A stretch of DNA of 64,000 nucleotides from Leptasterias polaris (GCA_037783415.1 JAZGTN010000178.1:930001-994000); one strand, 5' to 3'. Positions 45,615 to 57,900 are shown, numbered from the stretch's first letter. Numbers and translations: made by a program. The notes: a model not told the origin generated them from the sequence alone.

Positions 45615-46035
45615 GATGGCAAGCTTGCACACTGGCAAGCTTGTATTAATAAAGCACTGTGCAAGCTTGCACTGGCCATTGCTACAAGCCATGATGCAGT
45701 CGTTTATCAGCTTGTTAAACAGATTGCAAGCTAACCAAGAAAGCATGCAAGCATGCTGCAAGCTTGCAAGCTTGTCAAAAAAACATGAAAGCTTGCCAAG
45801 AAACCATGCAAGCTTGCACAAAAGATTGCAAGCTTGCCAAAAAATTTGCAAGCTTGCATGAAGACAAACGTGTTTCATATAAGCTTGCTGCAAGCTTGCT
45901 GCAAGCTTGCACGGGCTCGCAAGATTGCAAGGAGCTTGCAGCTAGCTTGCTGAAATTATTGCAAGCTCATTTGAGCTTGCAGCAAGCTCAATGAGATTGT
46001 CACAAGCTTAAAACTAGCTTGCCGCAAGCTTGATT
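45615..46035. repeat. Right subterminal CAAGCTTG array
   Basis: By eye about 14 AAGCTT hexamers occur in ~420 bp, with variants such as 'aagcatgc' and 'gagcttgc'. The array mirrors the one at the left end. Confidence 0.9.
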
Positions 46036-46048
46036 TTCCGTAAGGGAA

Positions 46049-46247
46049 GGACACCGAGGCGCACGTCTTGGTCTAGGCCTGCCTTCACATCGTCCTGCCA
46101 GTGAACGGGGACAGGGATGGGCGTGTGGTGAGCCACCGGCTGAGCGTCAGGGTTGATCATGAGGTGCATCGGGGGGCCAGACATCATGGGAAGTGGCTGA
46201 TGTTCGCATACATTGAAGGTGCTTGACTGTAGTGTTCGAGCAGCCAC
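46049..46247 (-). pseudogene. pol: gypsy pol 5' fragment, unit 3
   Basis: Start of the pol frame up to the EnSpm insertion site; continues at 33935. Confidence 0.85.
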
Positions 46248-47908
46248 TTTTCAAGCCTATCTCGGTTCTCCTCTGTGGCTGGGAGTGGGAGTGATGTGGG
46301 AGGAGGTGGTGGTGCTTGACGTCGGGGGCACTCGCAAGCGTGGGCGTTGCAGGAATTGACACTGGTACTGCTAGGCTCGTGTGCCTCACCAATCGAGGGG
46401 AACTTGTGAGATATCACGCCGAGGGCTACACAAGCTTGTTTGGATAAAAACAGCCTGTCAGTGGAGTTGGTGAAGTATACTATTTGACGTGTCTCAATTG
46501 TCTCCTTTGAAGGGGAAGTCCCAGAGATTCTCAGGACAATGGCACCTGCAATGTTAATGCCACGGTTGTCGGCAGCAGTCATTTTCATAGTGACAGGGAG
46601 GAGATGATGCCTACTGAGTCCTAGTTTGGGTAGGAGCTTCGTGCCAGCTAAGTATGACTGGCATCCGGTGTCGGCCATGGCAGGGTAGGAGACAGCGGGA
46701 GTTGGGCTGAGGATGGAGGTGGGGAAGCCGAGGGCTCGGGCGTCGGATGGGACAGCCTTGATGGAGACATCGATGAAGGGTTGGGGGTCGGATGCCCGCT
46801 TCTCCCACGCATCACAGAACTCATTGTAGACATGGTGCTGGAGTGTGATTGCGTGGGCGCTGTGTGTCGGGATATCGCTAACGGAGCATAGGGAGTCAAA
46901 GATGGCGGTGGCGTCATCCCGTGGTAGAGGTACGGTGAGGGGTGCTGGCTGGTGTTGCTTGCGCAGTGACTGACGACAAACGTTTTCGTAGTGGTGAAGG
47001 ATGCCACATTTGGTGCACTTGTGATTGTAGGCTGTGCATTTCTTCATACGGTCCTGTCTGCCACGTCCGTGGCCTGGTTTGCCACAGTGGCCGCAGAGCG
47101 AGGATGTGGGTCCCGTAGTAGCAGGTAAGGTTCGCAGTCGCCCCCTCTCTTGGCGCCTGTAGGAGCTAGCAGCAGACACAGTTGTAGTGGTGCCGCCCTC
47201 AAGGAGGCGGCTAGCTGACCTCTTGCCACTCTCCTTGGCGTCGACGTACCTGAGTGCCTCCTCCAGCGACATGTCTTGTCTCGATTCACCGAGAATGTCC
47301 AAGCGGATCTCTTCATCCTCGAGTCCCCGGATGAGAGCGTCCCTAATCATAATGTTGCTGTAATCGACCTGTGTTTTGCAGGTGCACTCAATCTTGAAGC
47401 TACATACTCCTGCCTGACCTCTGAGGCGGGCAGAGAAGGCCCGCACTGGCTCATCGCGGTCCTGGCGCATTTGTTGGAGTTGCATCCGTGAGACCATTAC
47501 GTTTTCCTGACGGACGGCGAGTGTCTTCATGTTGCTGAGAATGGTCTGTTCATCACTGGAGGCGAGGGTACCGAAGGTCCGTGTGAGGTCTTTCCGAAGT
47601 GCCTCGTCGCAACACTCAAGAAGCTGGAAGACGATGTCTGAGCCTGTGAGATGTGTGGCTGCCTTGTAGTCTGACCACCGTTGTTCAAAGTACGCCCATT
47701 CTTCACTTGTGCCAGCTGCCAATATAGCAGGCCGTTTCACCTTCTCAGCCTTGGCTGCCCCTGGGGCAGGTGCAGGTGTGGGGGCTTGGTCGACTGGGTG
47801 AGCAGTCCTGCCATGCAGATTGATCAGGCTGAGCAAGACCTTGGGGGGTGTGGAAGTGGGCCATGTCATGGTGCAGGCAGGTGCCGGGCAGGGGATAGTG
47901 GTACTCAT
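46184..47908 (-). CDS. gag: gypsy gag-protease, unit 3 copy (574 aa, intact)
   Basis: Open over its full length and apparently identical to the unit 2 copy at protein level. Its downstream pol is split by the EnSpm insertion. Confidence 0.88.
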   Translation of the reverse strand: MSTTIPCPAPACTMTWPTSTPPKVLLSLINLHGRTAHPVDQAPTPAPAPGAAKAEKVKRPAILAAGTSEEWAYFEQRWSDYKAATHLTGSDIVFQLLECCDEALRKDLTRTFGTLASSDEQTILSNMKTLAVRQENVMVSRMQLQQMRQDRDEPVRAFSARLRGQAGVCSFKIECTCKTQVDYSNIMIRDALIRGLEDEEIRLDILGESRQDMSLEEALRYVDAKESGKRSASRLLEGGTTTTVSAASSYRRQERGRLRTLPATTGPTSSLCGHCGKPGHGRGRQDRMKKCTAYNHKCTKCGILHHYENVCRQSLRKQHQPAPLTVPLPRDDATAIFDSLCSVSDIPTHSAHAITLQHHVYNEFCDAWEKRASDPQPFIDVSIKAVPSDARALGFPTSILSPTPAVSYPAMADTGCQSYLAGTKLLPKLGLSRHHLLPVTMKMTAADNRGINIAGAIVLRISGTSPSKETIETRQIVYFTNSTDRLFLSKQACVALGVISHKFPSIGEAHEPSSTSVNSCNAHACECPRRQAPPPPPTSLPLPATEENRDRLEKWLLEHYSQAPSMYANISHFP

Positions 47909-47939
47909 GACGGACGAGAGAAGAATGATCCTGTCAGCA

Positions 47940-48044
47940 TAAATAAGTATAAGACTATTTGCTGATTAAAGCAATGCTGACAGGATCTGGAATTGAATAA
48001 AGAACAGGGCAACGTATAAGAAGCATAAGAGTCATAGTTCTCTA
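47940..48044 (-). repeat. gypsy 5' LTR, unit 3
   Basis: Same 105-bp LTR with the adjacent conserved PBS (47927-47939). Confidence 0.9.
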
Positions 48045-48310
48045 GTCTCTGTCAGAATTAGATTCCAAAGATCGTCATCCCACATCAAACTAAAATAATC
48101 AATTGGCTTACTTTCCATGTTCAACGTGTTTGGTAAATTTTTAGGCCCCGGCATGGGAATCTAACGGCAGTTCTTATTGGTCAATTTTGTCACGAGACAA
48201 AGCTGTAAGGTCATGAGTCAAAGACCACAGGTCGCATGAAAATGGTTCGATGTTTGTAAACAAACGCACATGTTCCGCGACCGCTATTCCGTCCGCTCAG
48301 ATTCAAAGGG
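48045..48310 (-). pseudogene. piggyBac right end, unit 3
   Basis: Starts GTCTC and ends before TTAA at 48311. Same content as 27414-27679. Confidence 0.85.
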
Positions 48311-48398
48311 TTAAGTAAACAAATAATTATACGTATTTATCTCAGAAAATAAAAATCAGACCCGATGTCTCATGTCTGGGTCTTAAACCACTGTGCCC

Positions 48399-48745
48399 AC
48401 TGTGAAATCATTCTAATGAAGATGTTTGGACACTAGCCAACATCGGATTCAAGTTCTGGTGGTTTAGTCATCGGGGTGTGGGTTCGAGTCCCGGTCATAA
48501 TGCTTGTGTCCTTGAGCAAGACACTTTGCTATATAATTGCTTCTCTTCACCCAGGGGTATAAATGGGTATTGATATTGTGTTTGAAAAAGCCTTCGGAGC
48601 GCCATCAGGGCAGCCCAGGCTGTATACTCCACAGGGAGCTGAGAAAGATTAAAAGAATGTTATTGGCCCAATGACCAGGGCACTAATGTAAAGCGCATTG
48701 AGACGTTATTGTGAAATGCGCTATACAAGAACTAGTTATTATTAT
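48399..48745 (+). repeat. SINE, unit 3 copy
   Basis: This copy was carried in unit 3 and matches unit 2 more closely than unit 1. Confidence 0.8.
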
Positions 48746-49085
48746 TTCTGATGTCTTTAAGCAGCATTGTGTTGGTTATCATTTCCTTCAACTTGACACA
48801 TGGCTCAGTACCTTTTGCAAAAGAAAACAGGAAGAGTTACCTTTAAAGTTCACATTCATTGTTTGCAATAAACAGATGTAGATTGTGTTCTTTCCAAATA
48901 CTGCCTTTAAAACCAGGTATGAAATATTATTTTTAACTCTCCTTATGCTTTTTATTGTTTTTTCTAATCAGAAATTCATTTTTATTATTTTTATTTTATT
49001 ATTTTTAACTGCAGCAAGAACCAAAATTTGTTTAATAGCATGTATTGAAAATGGGCTAGGAAATGTACATTATCACTTCTAATCG

Positions 49086-49364
49086 TTATTTACCGGACTT
49101 CAGCCACTCTTTGCGTTTTTGTGTGTCTTCCTCGAGTTCCTGTAAGTCACCATGGAGACATCTTGGATAAATCTCTGAGTGGCCGTCATAGACTCCTTGG
49201 ATGTGGTTTCCCATGGAGATCCATTTCTGCACCCTCATCTCCTCCTCTTCATCAGTAGTAGACGCCGCCACCCAATAGACGTGGTTGTTTATACTCCGCT
49301 CCCATTTCTTCACTTCTTCAAACCCCTCTTTCTTGGACAAGGCCTTTATCTTCTTCTTAACCAC
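49086..49364 (-). pseudogene. Kolobok-like fragment, unit 3 copy
   Basis: Same 92-aa open stretch as at 19937-20215. Confidence 0.45.
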
Positions 49365-49618
49365 TGGAGATTAAACAGATTTGTTTTATTTTACTTTATA
49401 AAAAAATAAAAACCGTCAATGACCGCAATGACCGTCAACGACTTCATGTTTCAAATTTTGCCCTGAGGTTTTAGAGTCTTGTAATTTTCTTTCCATTTTC
49501 CTCTGTCTGATGGAAAATGAGCGCATCACAAAATTAATTTGACCTTGAGGCCCCTCTTTAAAGATTTTTCACTGTACATGTTCTTATGTCAAAGGCACAA
49601 GCACTGGCTGCAGATTAA

Positions 49619-50147
49619 CTAAAGCAGCACATCAGATTCCATCAGATCAATCACGGTCAATGGAATTGGCCCTTGCAGTATTGCATACTCCTTTAACCTA
49701 CATGTACATGTACCTATAGCCCACTCTACATGAATTCTGGCATTTGCTATAGTTTTAGTTTGAATGTCCTCTGACTCTGTGAACTGACATGTGCTATTTG
49801 TTGTGCGCTTAAATGGTGGGATGACAAGTCGCACTTGCTTATGAAGAAATAGTTCTTGTATGTTAAAACATCTGTCAGTGTCAGCCATACAAATTTCCCC
49901 AGGTTCAAACTTACATGTACATGTATCTACAATATTGGTCATCTTTACAATGTGTTTGTCAGACGTGCAACTACCAGCAGGTTTAGATATGTATGATATT
50001 GCTCCACTTGCTGAAATGCCTACAAGACATTTAAGTGTTGGTCGCGACTTACTGACTATAAACTTGCGAGTTTGATGCTGCAAGTGCAAGAGAAGGACGA
50101 TCAATTTGTATCTCGGTCCAGTCAATTATACATAATCATTCTCATGC
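49619..50147 (-). pseudogene. DDE_Tnp_4 remnant, unit 3 copy
   Basis: It appears identical to 20470-20998, including the frame break. Confidence 0.75.
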
Positions 50148-50148
50148 A

Positions 50149-50628
50149 TAGACAACAATCCAAATGTTGCCTTCTTTCAAATCATCTATAAAACGGAAAG
50201 TAAAAACATGTTCATCCTCATCATACTTGACATTAAACCATTCAGGAAACTTTGGCACAGGCCCAATAACATCACCCAAATAGTCTTTACCATCACTAAA
50301 TCTGTTTAAATCGTTTACCAGCTAGAAGTTGTGGTTTTTTGAAACTACTGTTACCTTAGCGGAAGCTGTGGTGTCTATTATAGTATGATGAGCTGATTGT
50401 AAAGTTCTTCAGGTGACTTTAGGACTCCTTTCTTTGAAACTGTAAACACTTGGTTGTCCTCATGTCAGCCTGAACTGGAGTTGCCAGGTCAGAGCATTTC
50501 TTTTATTTTATACCCCTTACTAAATTTATTGTCAACTTGCTCTTTAGTCTGCCACAAACCTTCATTTATTATATTTTCAGTGATTTTAGTTTTTGTTGTT
50601 GAGTGCATAATTTGTGTACGTCTTACTC
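50149..50628 (-). pseudogene. 2A-containing gene, 3' end only (unit 3)
   Basis: Only the C-terminal blocks remain. Homology stops near 50628, so the 2A exon and core are absent here. Confidence 0.6.
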
Positions 50629-51267
50629 AAATTTTGGGGGATAAAAAGCAATATATTTTTCCATATAAACCATTAGTATATTGAAGGGAAATGTTTCTCA
50701 AAATGCATTATACTATCCAAAGCTGCGTAAGTTTTTATTGCCATTTTTTTTAAAGAGTCATTACTAAACGTACATGTGCATACAGAAACCCTTTAATATA
50801 AAACTCAGACAAAAGTAAAACATTTATAAAACCTGAACCTGAACTGAACGTTTAAGACCATTCAGAAAAATTTATTACAGTAAGTTGAAGGAAATTTATT
50901 TTTCCCAACTACACTTAAGGTGTCAGGCAATGTGGCATGTACTACTATTTTTTTAGTAATAATAAAAACTAATATAGTCATAAAAACAACAGACAGAGCA
51001 ACAACATGTTGTGTTCATGTGTTTTGATGTGTACAATCAATAAGATTGTGCAAAATTATACGCAATATGATTTTAGAGCTGCCAATCTGCAGAGTGCAAA
51101 CTTCAGATTGCGCAAACAGTAGAACGCGGTATTTACACACAGAACGCGCATCGAACAGTCCCGTCGTCAAAAAAGAAAAAACATTGAAAATGTACACCCT
51201 TTTTACAAAGCACTATAACGGGCAACACCACCCGAGTACTCAAACCCAACTGAGTTTAAAATTTATT
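50629..51267. other. Non-coding stretch beyond the amplified segment
   Basis: Single-copy AT-rich sequence after the unit 3 breakpoint. No supported gene. Confidence 0.5.
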
Positions 51268-51627
51268 TTAAGGGTCCATGGTTAATTTTAGAGCAGTTTT
51301 ACGCCCTGTCATTTTGTGTGCATTCCAGAATCTAGGCCTGGCTGGGGGAACGGACCGGGGACATTTGGTTGGTGCCTTTATGGTCAGTACAGCATCCTTC
51401 TTCAGGATATACATGTAGTATGCTTTCAATCCAAGTTGTGACTTCAGTTTGGATTGGGTATCCTGACAATCATCAGTAAAATGGGCCTTACAAACCAAAC
51501 CCCACTTTGATAACTTGAAGTCCGACCTCAATGTCTCCACAAATGTCAACCACTGCTTCCGAACTTGCTTGTTTTGGGGAAATTTGAAGAAATTTGACTC
51601 TTTCGCTACGGCATTGTTTTGCAACAA
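51268..51627 (-). pseudogene. THAP-domain fragment
   Basis: The minus strand reads 'NFFKFPQNKQVRKQWLTF', 'LVCKAHFTDDC' and 'LKKDAVLTI', the central and C-terminal parts of a C2CH THAP zinc finger (FxFP, W, C..HF, AVPTI-like). The N-terminal CxxC half is missing. Its place is taken by the 63-bp satellite array, whose edge reads into the frame. THAP domains are DNA-binding modules of P-, ISL2EU- and Kolobok-type transposases and host regulators. No partner transposase is adjacent. Confidence 0.75.
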
Positions 51628-54313
51628 AGCATTGCACAGTCAGTCCTGCAGTCAAATGATTTTTACTGCATGCTGTGACGTAAACAACAAAGCATTGCAC
51701 AGTCAGTCCTGCAGTAAAATGATTTTTACTGCATGCTGTGACGTAAACAACAAAGCATTGCACAGTCAGTCCTGCAGTAAAATGATTTTTACTGCATGCT
51801 GTGACGTAAACAACAAAGCATTGCACAGTCAGTCCTGCAGTAAAATGATTTTTACTGCATGCTGTGACGTAAACAACAAAGCATTGCACAGTCAGTCCTG
51901 CAGTAAAATGATTTTTACTGCATGCTGTGACGTAAACAACAAAGCATTGCACAGTCAGTCCTGCAGTAAAATGATTTTTACTGCATGCTGTGACGTAAAC
52001 AACAAAGCATTGCACAGTCAGTCCTGCAGTAAAATGATTTTTACTGCATGCTGTGACGTAAACAACAAAGCATTGCACAGTCAGTCCTGCAGTAAAAGGA
52101 TTTTTACTGCATGCTGTGACGTAAACAACAAAGCATTGCACAGTCAGTCCTGCAGTAAAATGATTTTTACTGCATGCTGTGACGTAAACAACAAAGCATT
52201 GCACAGTCAGTCCTGCAGTAAAAGGATTTTTACTGCATGCTGTGACGTAAACAACAAAGCATTGCACAGTCAGTCCTGCAGTAAAATGATTTTTACTGCA
52301 TGCTGTGACGTAAACAACAAAGCATTGCACAGTCAGTCCTGCAGTAAAAGGATTTTTACTGCATGCTGTGACGTAAACAACAAAGCATTGCACAGTCAGT
52401 CCTGCAGTAAAATGATTTTTACTGCATGCTGTGACGTAAACAACAAAGCATTGCACAGTCAGTCCTGCAGTAAAATGATTTTTACTGCATGCTGTGACGT
52501 AAACAACAAAGCATTGCACAGTCAGTCCTGCAGTAAAATGATTTTTACTGCATGCTGTGACGTAAACAACAAAGCATTGCACAGTCAGTCCTGCAGTAAA
52601 ATGATTTTTACTGCATGCTGTGACGTAAACAACAAAGCATAGCACAGTCAGTCCTGCAGTAAAATGATTTTTACTGCATGCTGTGACGTAAACAACAAAG
52701 CATTGCACAGTCAGTCCTGCAGTAAAATGATTTTTACTGCATGCTGTGACGTAAACAACAAAGCATTGCACAGTCAGTCCTGCAGTAAAATGATTTTTAC
52801 TGCATGCTGTGACGTAAACAACAAAGCATTGCACAGTCAGTCCTGCAGTAAAATGATTTTTACTGCATGCTGTGACGTAAACAACAAAGCATTGCACAGT
52901 CAGTCCTGCAGTAAAATGATTTTTACTGCATGCTGTGACGTAAACAACAAAGCATTGCACAGTCAGTCCTGCAGTAAAATGATTTTTACTGCATGCTGTG
53001 ACGTAAACAACAAAGCATTGCACAGTCAGTCCTGCAGTAAAATGATTTTTACTGCATGCTGTGACGTAAACAACAAAGCATTGCACAGTCAGTCCTGCAG
53101 TAAAATGATTTTTACTGCATGCTGTGACGTAAACAACAAAGCATTGCACAGTCAGTCCTGCAGTAAAATGATTTTTACTGCATGCTGTGACGTAAACAAC
53201 AAAGCATTGCACAGTCAGTCCTGCAGTAAAATGATTTTTACTGCATGCTGTGACGTAAACAACAAAGCATTGCACAGTCAGTCCTGCAGTAAAATGATTT
53301 TTACTGCATGCTGTGACGTAAACAACAAAGCATTGCACAGTCAGTCCTGCAGTAAAATGATTTTTACTGCATGCTGTGACGTAAACAACAAAGCATTGCA
53401 CAGTCAGTCCTGCAGTAAAATGATTTTTACTGCATGCTGTGACGTAAACAACAAAGCATTGCACAGTCAGTCCTGCAGTAAAATGATTTTTACTGCATGC
53501 TGTGACGTAAACAACAAAGCATTGCACAGTCAGTCCTGCAGTAAAATGATTTTTACTGCATGCTGTGACGTAAACAACAAAGCATTGCACAGTCAGTCCT
53601 GCAGTAAAATGATTTTTACTGCATGCTGTGACGTAAACAACAAAGCATTGCACAGTCAGTCCTGCAGTAAAATGATTTTTACTGCATGCTGTGACGTAAA
53701 CAACAAAGCATTGCACAGTCAGTCCTGCAGTAAAATGATTTTTACTGCATGCTGTGACGTAAACAACAAAGCATTGCACAGTCAGTCCTGCAGTAAAATG
53801 ATTTTTACTGCATGCTGTGACGTAAACAACAAAGCATTGCACAGTCAGTCCTGCAGTAAAATGATTTTTACTGCATGCTGTGACGTAAACAACAAAGCAT
53901 TGCACAGTCAGTCCTGCAGTAAAATGATTTTTACTGCATGCTGTGACGTAAACAACAAAGCATTGCACAGTCAGTCCTGCAGTAAAATGATTTTTACTGC
54001 ATGCTGTGACGTAAACAACAAAGCATTGCACAGTCAGTCCTGCAGTAAAATGATTTTTACTGCATGCTGTGACGTAAACAACAAAGCATTGCACAGTCAG
54101 TCCTGCAGTAAAATGATTTTTACTGCATGCTGTGACGTAAACAACAAAGCATTGCACAGTCAGTCCTGCAGTAAAATGATTTTTACTGCATGCTGTGACG
54201 TAAACAACAAAGCATTGCACAGTCAGTCCTGCAGTAAAATGATTTTTACTGCATGCTGTGACGTAAACAACAAAGCATTGCACAGTCAGTCCTGCAGTAA
54301 AATGATTTTTACT
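51622..54313. repeat. 63-bp satellite array, ~42 monomers
   Basis: The monomer runs 'acaacaaagcattgcacagt' - 'cagtcctgcagtaaaatgat' - 'ttttactgcatgctgtgacg' - 'taa'. Copies are almost identical. Variants: 'aaaaggatt' in three monomers spaced two units apart (near 52095, 52221 and 52347), one 'catagcac' near 52640 and an irregular first unit. Each monomer holds a hairpin with 10-bp perfect arms (TGCAGTAAAA / TTTTACTGCA, loop TGAT) and a CRE-like TGACGTAA. Because 63 is a multiple of three, long frames stay open on both strands (931, 553 and 375 codons); these are not genes. Confidence 0.97.
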
Positions 54314-54988
54314 CTGCTAATCTGACGGCTATATTGCTAAATGATACACCAAAATGAAGCTGACATTGTCACCAGTGTGAATAAAGGATCACCATACTTG
54401 TATTTATTAATAAAAAAATATGGCAACACTCCAATTAAGACAAATTATGTTTATGATATGTAAATAAACAAGAGTTTTTCATGGATATGAGCTAATAACA
54501 CAATTTCTTTTATAGTGGACCATTGTTTATTTCATTTGTAGTGAGTGGTGGTATTCTTACCAATCATATTTGCAAATTTGACTCAATTTGAATAATGTTT
54601 GCCCGAGTTATGGGTTTTTTAATCCAATGGTACAAAACACAAGTGGGCAACTAATTTGCATAATCATTTCCTGTTTGTTGGGTAGTGTACATACAGGTAT
54701 CATATGACCTGTCTTTTTTGTGTTGCATTGCAGTTATTTCATGAGAATCATCAATTCACATAAACATCACTGGTGAATTACATTCTAATCACAACATTTA
54801 TATTATGAATACTGATTATTTGATATTGGAATGTACAAATATTACCTTTTTCACAGTTCAATCAGGAAAAAAACAGTGAATTCTCGTGAATAAAAACCCC
54901 CAAAAAGTATCAAATGTTCCTTTAATGTCAAAGGTAGAAGCAAACATATTTGGTACCCAATAGTTCAAGTTCACATACTGTTCAGACT
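54314..54988. other. Non-coding stretch
   Basis: AT-rich sequence between the satellite and the LINE 3' end. Nothing recognised. Confidence 0.5.
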
Positions 54989-57900
54989 ATTATTATTATT
55001 ATTTTTTATTATTTTATTCGGCAATTAAAAACAAATACATGTAACATAGAAAATACAAGTAAATCGATTAAAAGCCAAGGATAGCCCAAAAAGCTGAGTA
55101 AACGGCTTATTTCCATCGGGGTCCTTAAAAAACACAGAAAAAACACAAAAACAAACAGAACACAACAACAAATGACAACATTTCACTGCTCTTAACAATT
55201 AAAAGAGAAAAATTGAACATTAACAGGTAATATGAAGTCAATTCAATTCATGCACTCTGTCCCTATCTAATGGTGAAACTACCCCTTGAGAAAATTTAAG
55301 TATATTGGGAGGAGAGATGTTTTTTTACTGCTCTTTTAAATTGATAGTGACTCTTAGAACATTTGATGCTATTAGGAAGTAAATTCCATTCATGAATCCC
55401 AGTATAAAAAAATGTATTGCACTCTGACCCTTTTATTCTAGGAACAACAAAATTGGAGGAACTACCCCTTGTAAAATAACTATGCATATCTGAAACCTTC
55501 CTGAAATTTTGATAGAGATAGTCTGGTGCCATGTCATGAAAATTTTTATAAACATGGTTTAGCTTGAATTGTGTAACCCGGTCATTAACGTTTAACATGC
55601 CCAACTTGCTTAATTCTGTTTGACCAATGTGTGATCTAGAATCCATGCTTAAAATAAAACGGACTAATTTGTTTTGTGTGACTTGCAGCCTTTTTTTCAA
55701 TTTAACCGACAATGTAGAGAACCAGGAAGAACAACAATAATCAAAATGACATTGAATGAGAGCAGAACAGAGTGTTTTGCGAGATCTCTCATTCAAACAG
55801 TTGGCATGTCTGTAAAGGAAACGTAATCTAGCACCGGCCTTTTTAATCACAGAATTTGCAATGTTCTCACCAGTTAGACTCTGATTAAGTGTAATGCCCA
55901 AATATTTAATTGAGTTTGAAGGAGTAACAGTCTTCCCAGAACAAGAAACCTCAAATTTATCTACATTGCTTAATTTCTTCTTAGATCCAAAAAGAATAGA
56001 CTCAGTTTTGCCGAGGTGCAAAGACAGTTTGTTGTCAATCAGCCACTGCCTGCAAGATTCAAGCTCCCTACTCAAACTGTCGGCTATAACTTCAGGATCC
56101 TTACCAGAAATAAACAGGGCACTATCATCAGCATACAATATCAAATTAGATTGGACACTCATTTTCATATCATTCACATAGCAGAGGAAAAGTAGAGGCC
56201 CTAAAATACTACCCTGTGGGACACCACAAGTTATTCTCATTGGTTGAGATTCCATCTGATTTACACTGACAATTTGCTGCCTACCTGAGAGATATGATTG
56301 AAACCAAAAAATAGAATCAGAATGAATACCCATAGCCTGCAGTTTCTGGCATAAAATCACATGGTCTACAGTATCAAATGCCTTCTGCAAATCCAATAAC
56401 ACCATACCTGTATAATTGCCTTTAGCCATCTGTGATTGAATGTAATCAGTTAGGTGAATCAAGCTAGTGTCGGTTGAATAGGAACTTCTAAACCCAGATT
56501 GTAAATTATAAATGAGGTTACTGTCAGTGAGATATTTTTTCAACTGATTGTACACTGCTCTTTCCAAAAGTTTAGATATTGCACTTAGTATACTGACCGG
56601 TCTGTAGTTGCCTACATCAGACCTAGAATTTTTTTTAAATAATGGCCTAACTCTAGCGAACTTCAGTTCAGTGGGAACAGTATTACTTGAAATGGACAAA
56701 TTAATGATGAACGAAATAGGGTCACTTAGTACATTAGCACCATCTTTAAGAAATTTAACCGGTATATTGTCTGGACCTGTACTCTTATTAGAATTCAATT
56801 TGAGAATTTCCTTATGCACGAAATCAGTAGCTACAGCAGAAAGCTCAAAGCAATCAGGAGTAACGCCTTTACTTTCATAGTAGTCCTTGAAGGCTCTAGA
56901 TTCAGTACCAAAGATATTTTTGGCACAGGGAAGTTTCTCCACCAAATCTGAGGCAACTGAAGTGTAGAACTTGTTGATGTAGTTCGCCACTTTATTTGAA
57001 TCAAAACAGAGCTCACCATCAATTTTAAGAACAACTCTAGATTGGCCCTTAGTCTTACTGCTGTACCCAAGTGATTTAAACTGATGCCACAGATTTTTAG
57101 GATTATTTCTGTGTTCCTCGATCTTATTACTGAAATAGTTACCTTTAGCAGATCTAACATCCCTCTGGATCTTATTTCTAATTTGACAGTAGGCTGTATA
57201 AAGAGCAGTCTTACTTCGATCTTTCTGAAATGTGTTCAGGAGTTTGTCTCTAAGCCTGATATTCTCAAGAATCTCATGATTAAACCATGGCTGCGTCCTC
57301 GTCTTTAATCTAATCTCCTTGTTCGGAGCAACAGTGTCAATAATTTGCAAAAGAGTAAAATGAAAGTTCTCATAAGCCTGGTCGACACTGCCGCAATACA
57401 CATTAGACCAGTCAGCTGAGGACAACCTCAGTAGGAAATCATCCGCACTGTAGCTCCTAAGAGATCTAATCTTGGTGACATTGTGACCAAAACTATTTGG
57501 ACTTTTTACCACCTTACGTGTACAATATGTAAGAAAGTGATCAGTCAGACCCAAGCTTACGGTTCCCGATTGACATATCCTACCCTCCCGGTTACAAACA
57601 ATGTGATCAAGTAAGGTTGAACAAGAATCTGTGACCCGGGTTGGATCCCTGATCAATTGTTTATAATCGAACAAGTCCAGAATACTTTTGTAATCTTTAA
57701 ACAAGCTACAATTTTGCTGAAGGTAATTGATATTGAAATCACCCATGATAATTGTTTCGCAATTTGACCCAATAGTTGAAATAGTGTTTTCAAAATGTTC
57801 AAGAAAATTCTTGTCTTTGGGAGGTCGATAACAAACGCCAATTGTTATAGGTTTAGTCTTGGGCAATAGTAGATCAAACCAAATTGTCTCTATGCAGTCT

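Larger units (their letters stand above)
33936..46046. mobile_element. EnSpm/CACTA-like DNA transposon (12,111 bp), two divergent genes
   Basis: Comparison with units 1 and 2 gives the exact insertion: gypsy 'ggttcaa' stops at 33935 and resumes with 'aaggacacc' at 46047, leaving an AA duplication. The ends are CCCTTAC (33936) and its complement GTAAGGG (46046). Both flanks carry dense CAAGCTTG palindromes. Inside are a Tnp2-type transposase gene (plus) and a BEN-domain gene (minus), transcribed away from each other from 40103-40886. The ends are not the canonical CACTA/G, so the superfamily call rests on the transposase. Both genes look intact, so the element may be autonomous or only recently silenced. 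Confidence 0.92.
32702..50628. repeat. Tandem amplification, unit 3 (interrupted and right-truncated)
   Basis: It has the same junction as unit 2 at 32702. A 12,111-bp EnSpm-like element plus a 2-bp duplication sits at 33936-46048. Homology resumes and ends near 50628, corresponding to about 21473 in unit 1. The last 30 bases of similarity contain small indels, so the right breakpoint is approximate. Confidence 0.93.

Noticed and set aside
51622..54313. CRISPR-like regular repeat
   Set aside because: The monomers abut with no unique spacers, there are no cas genes and the genome is eukaryotic.
51488..54325. Very long open frames on both strands (up to 931 codons) of a repeated 21-aa unit
   Set aside because: They are artefacts of a 63-bp satellite whose period is a multiple of three with no stop in several frames. 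No start context, promoter or non-repeat domain supports them.
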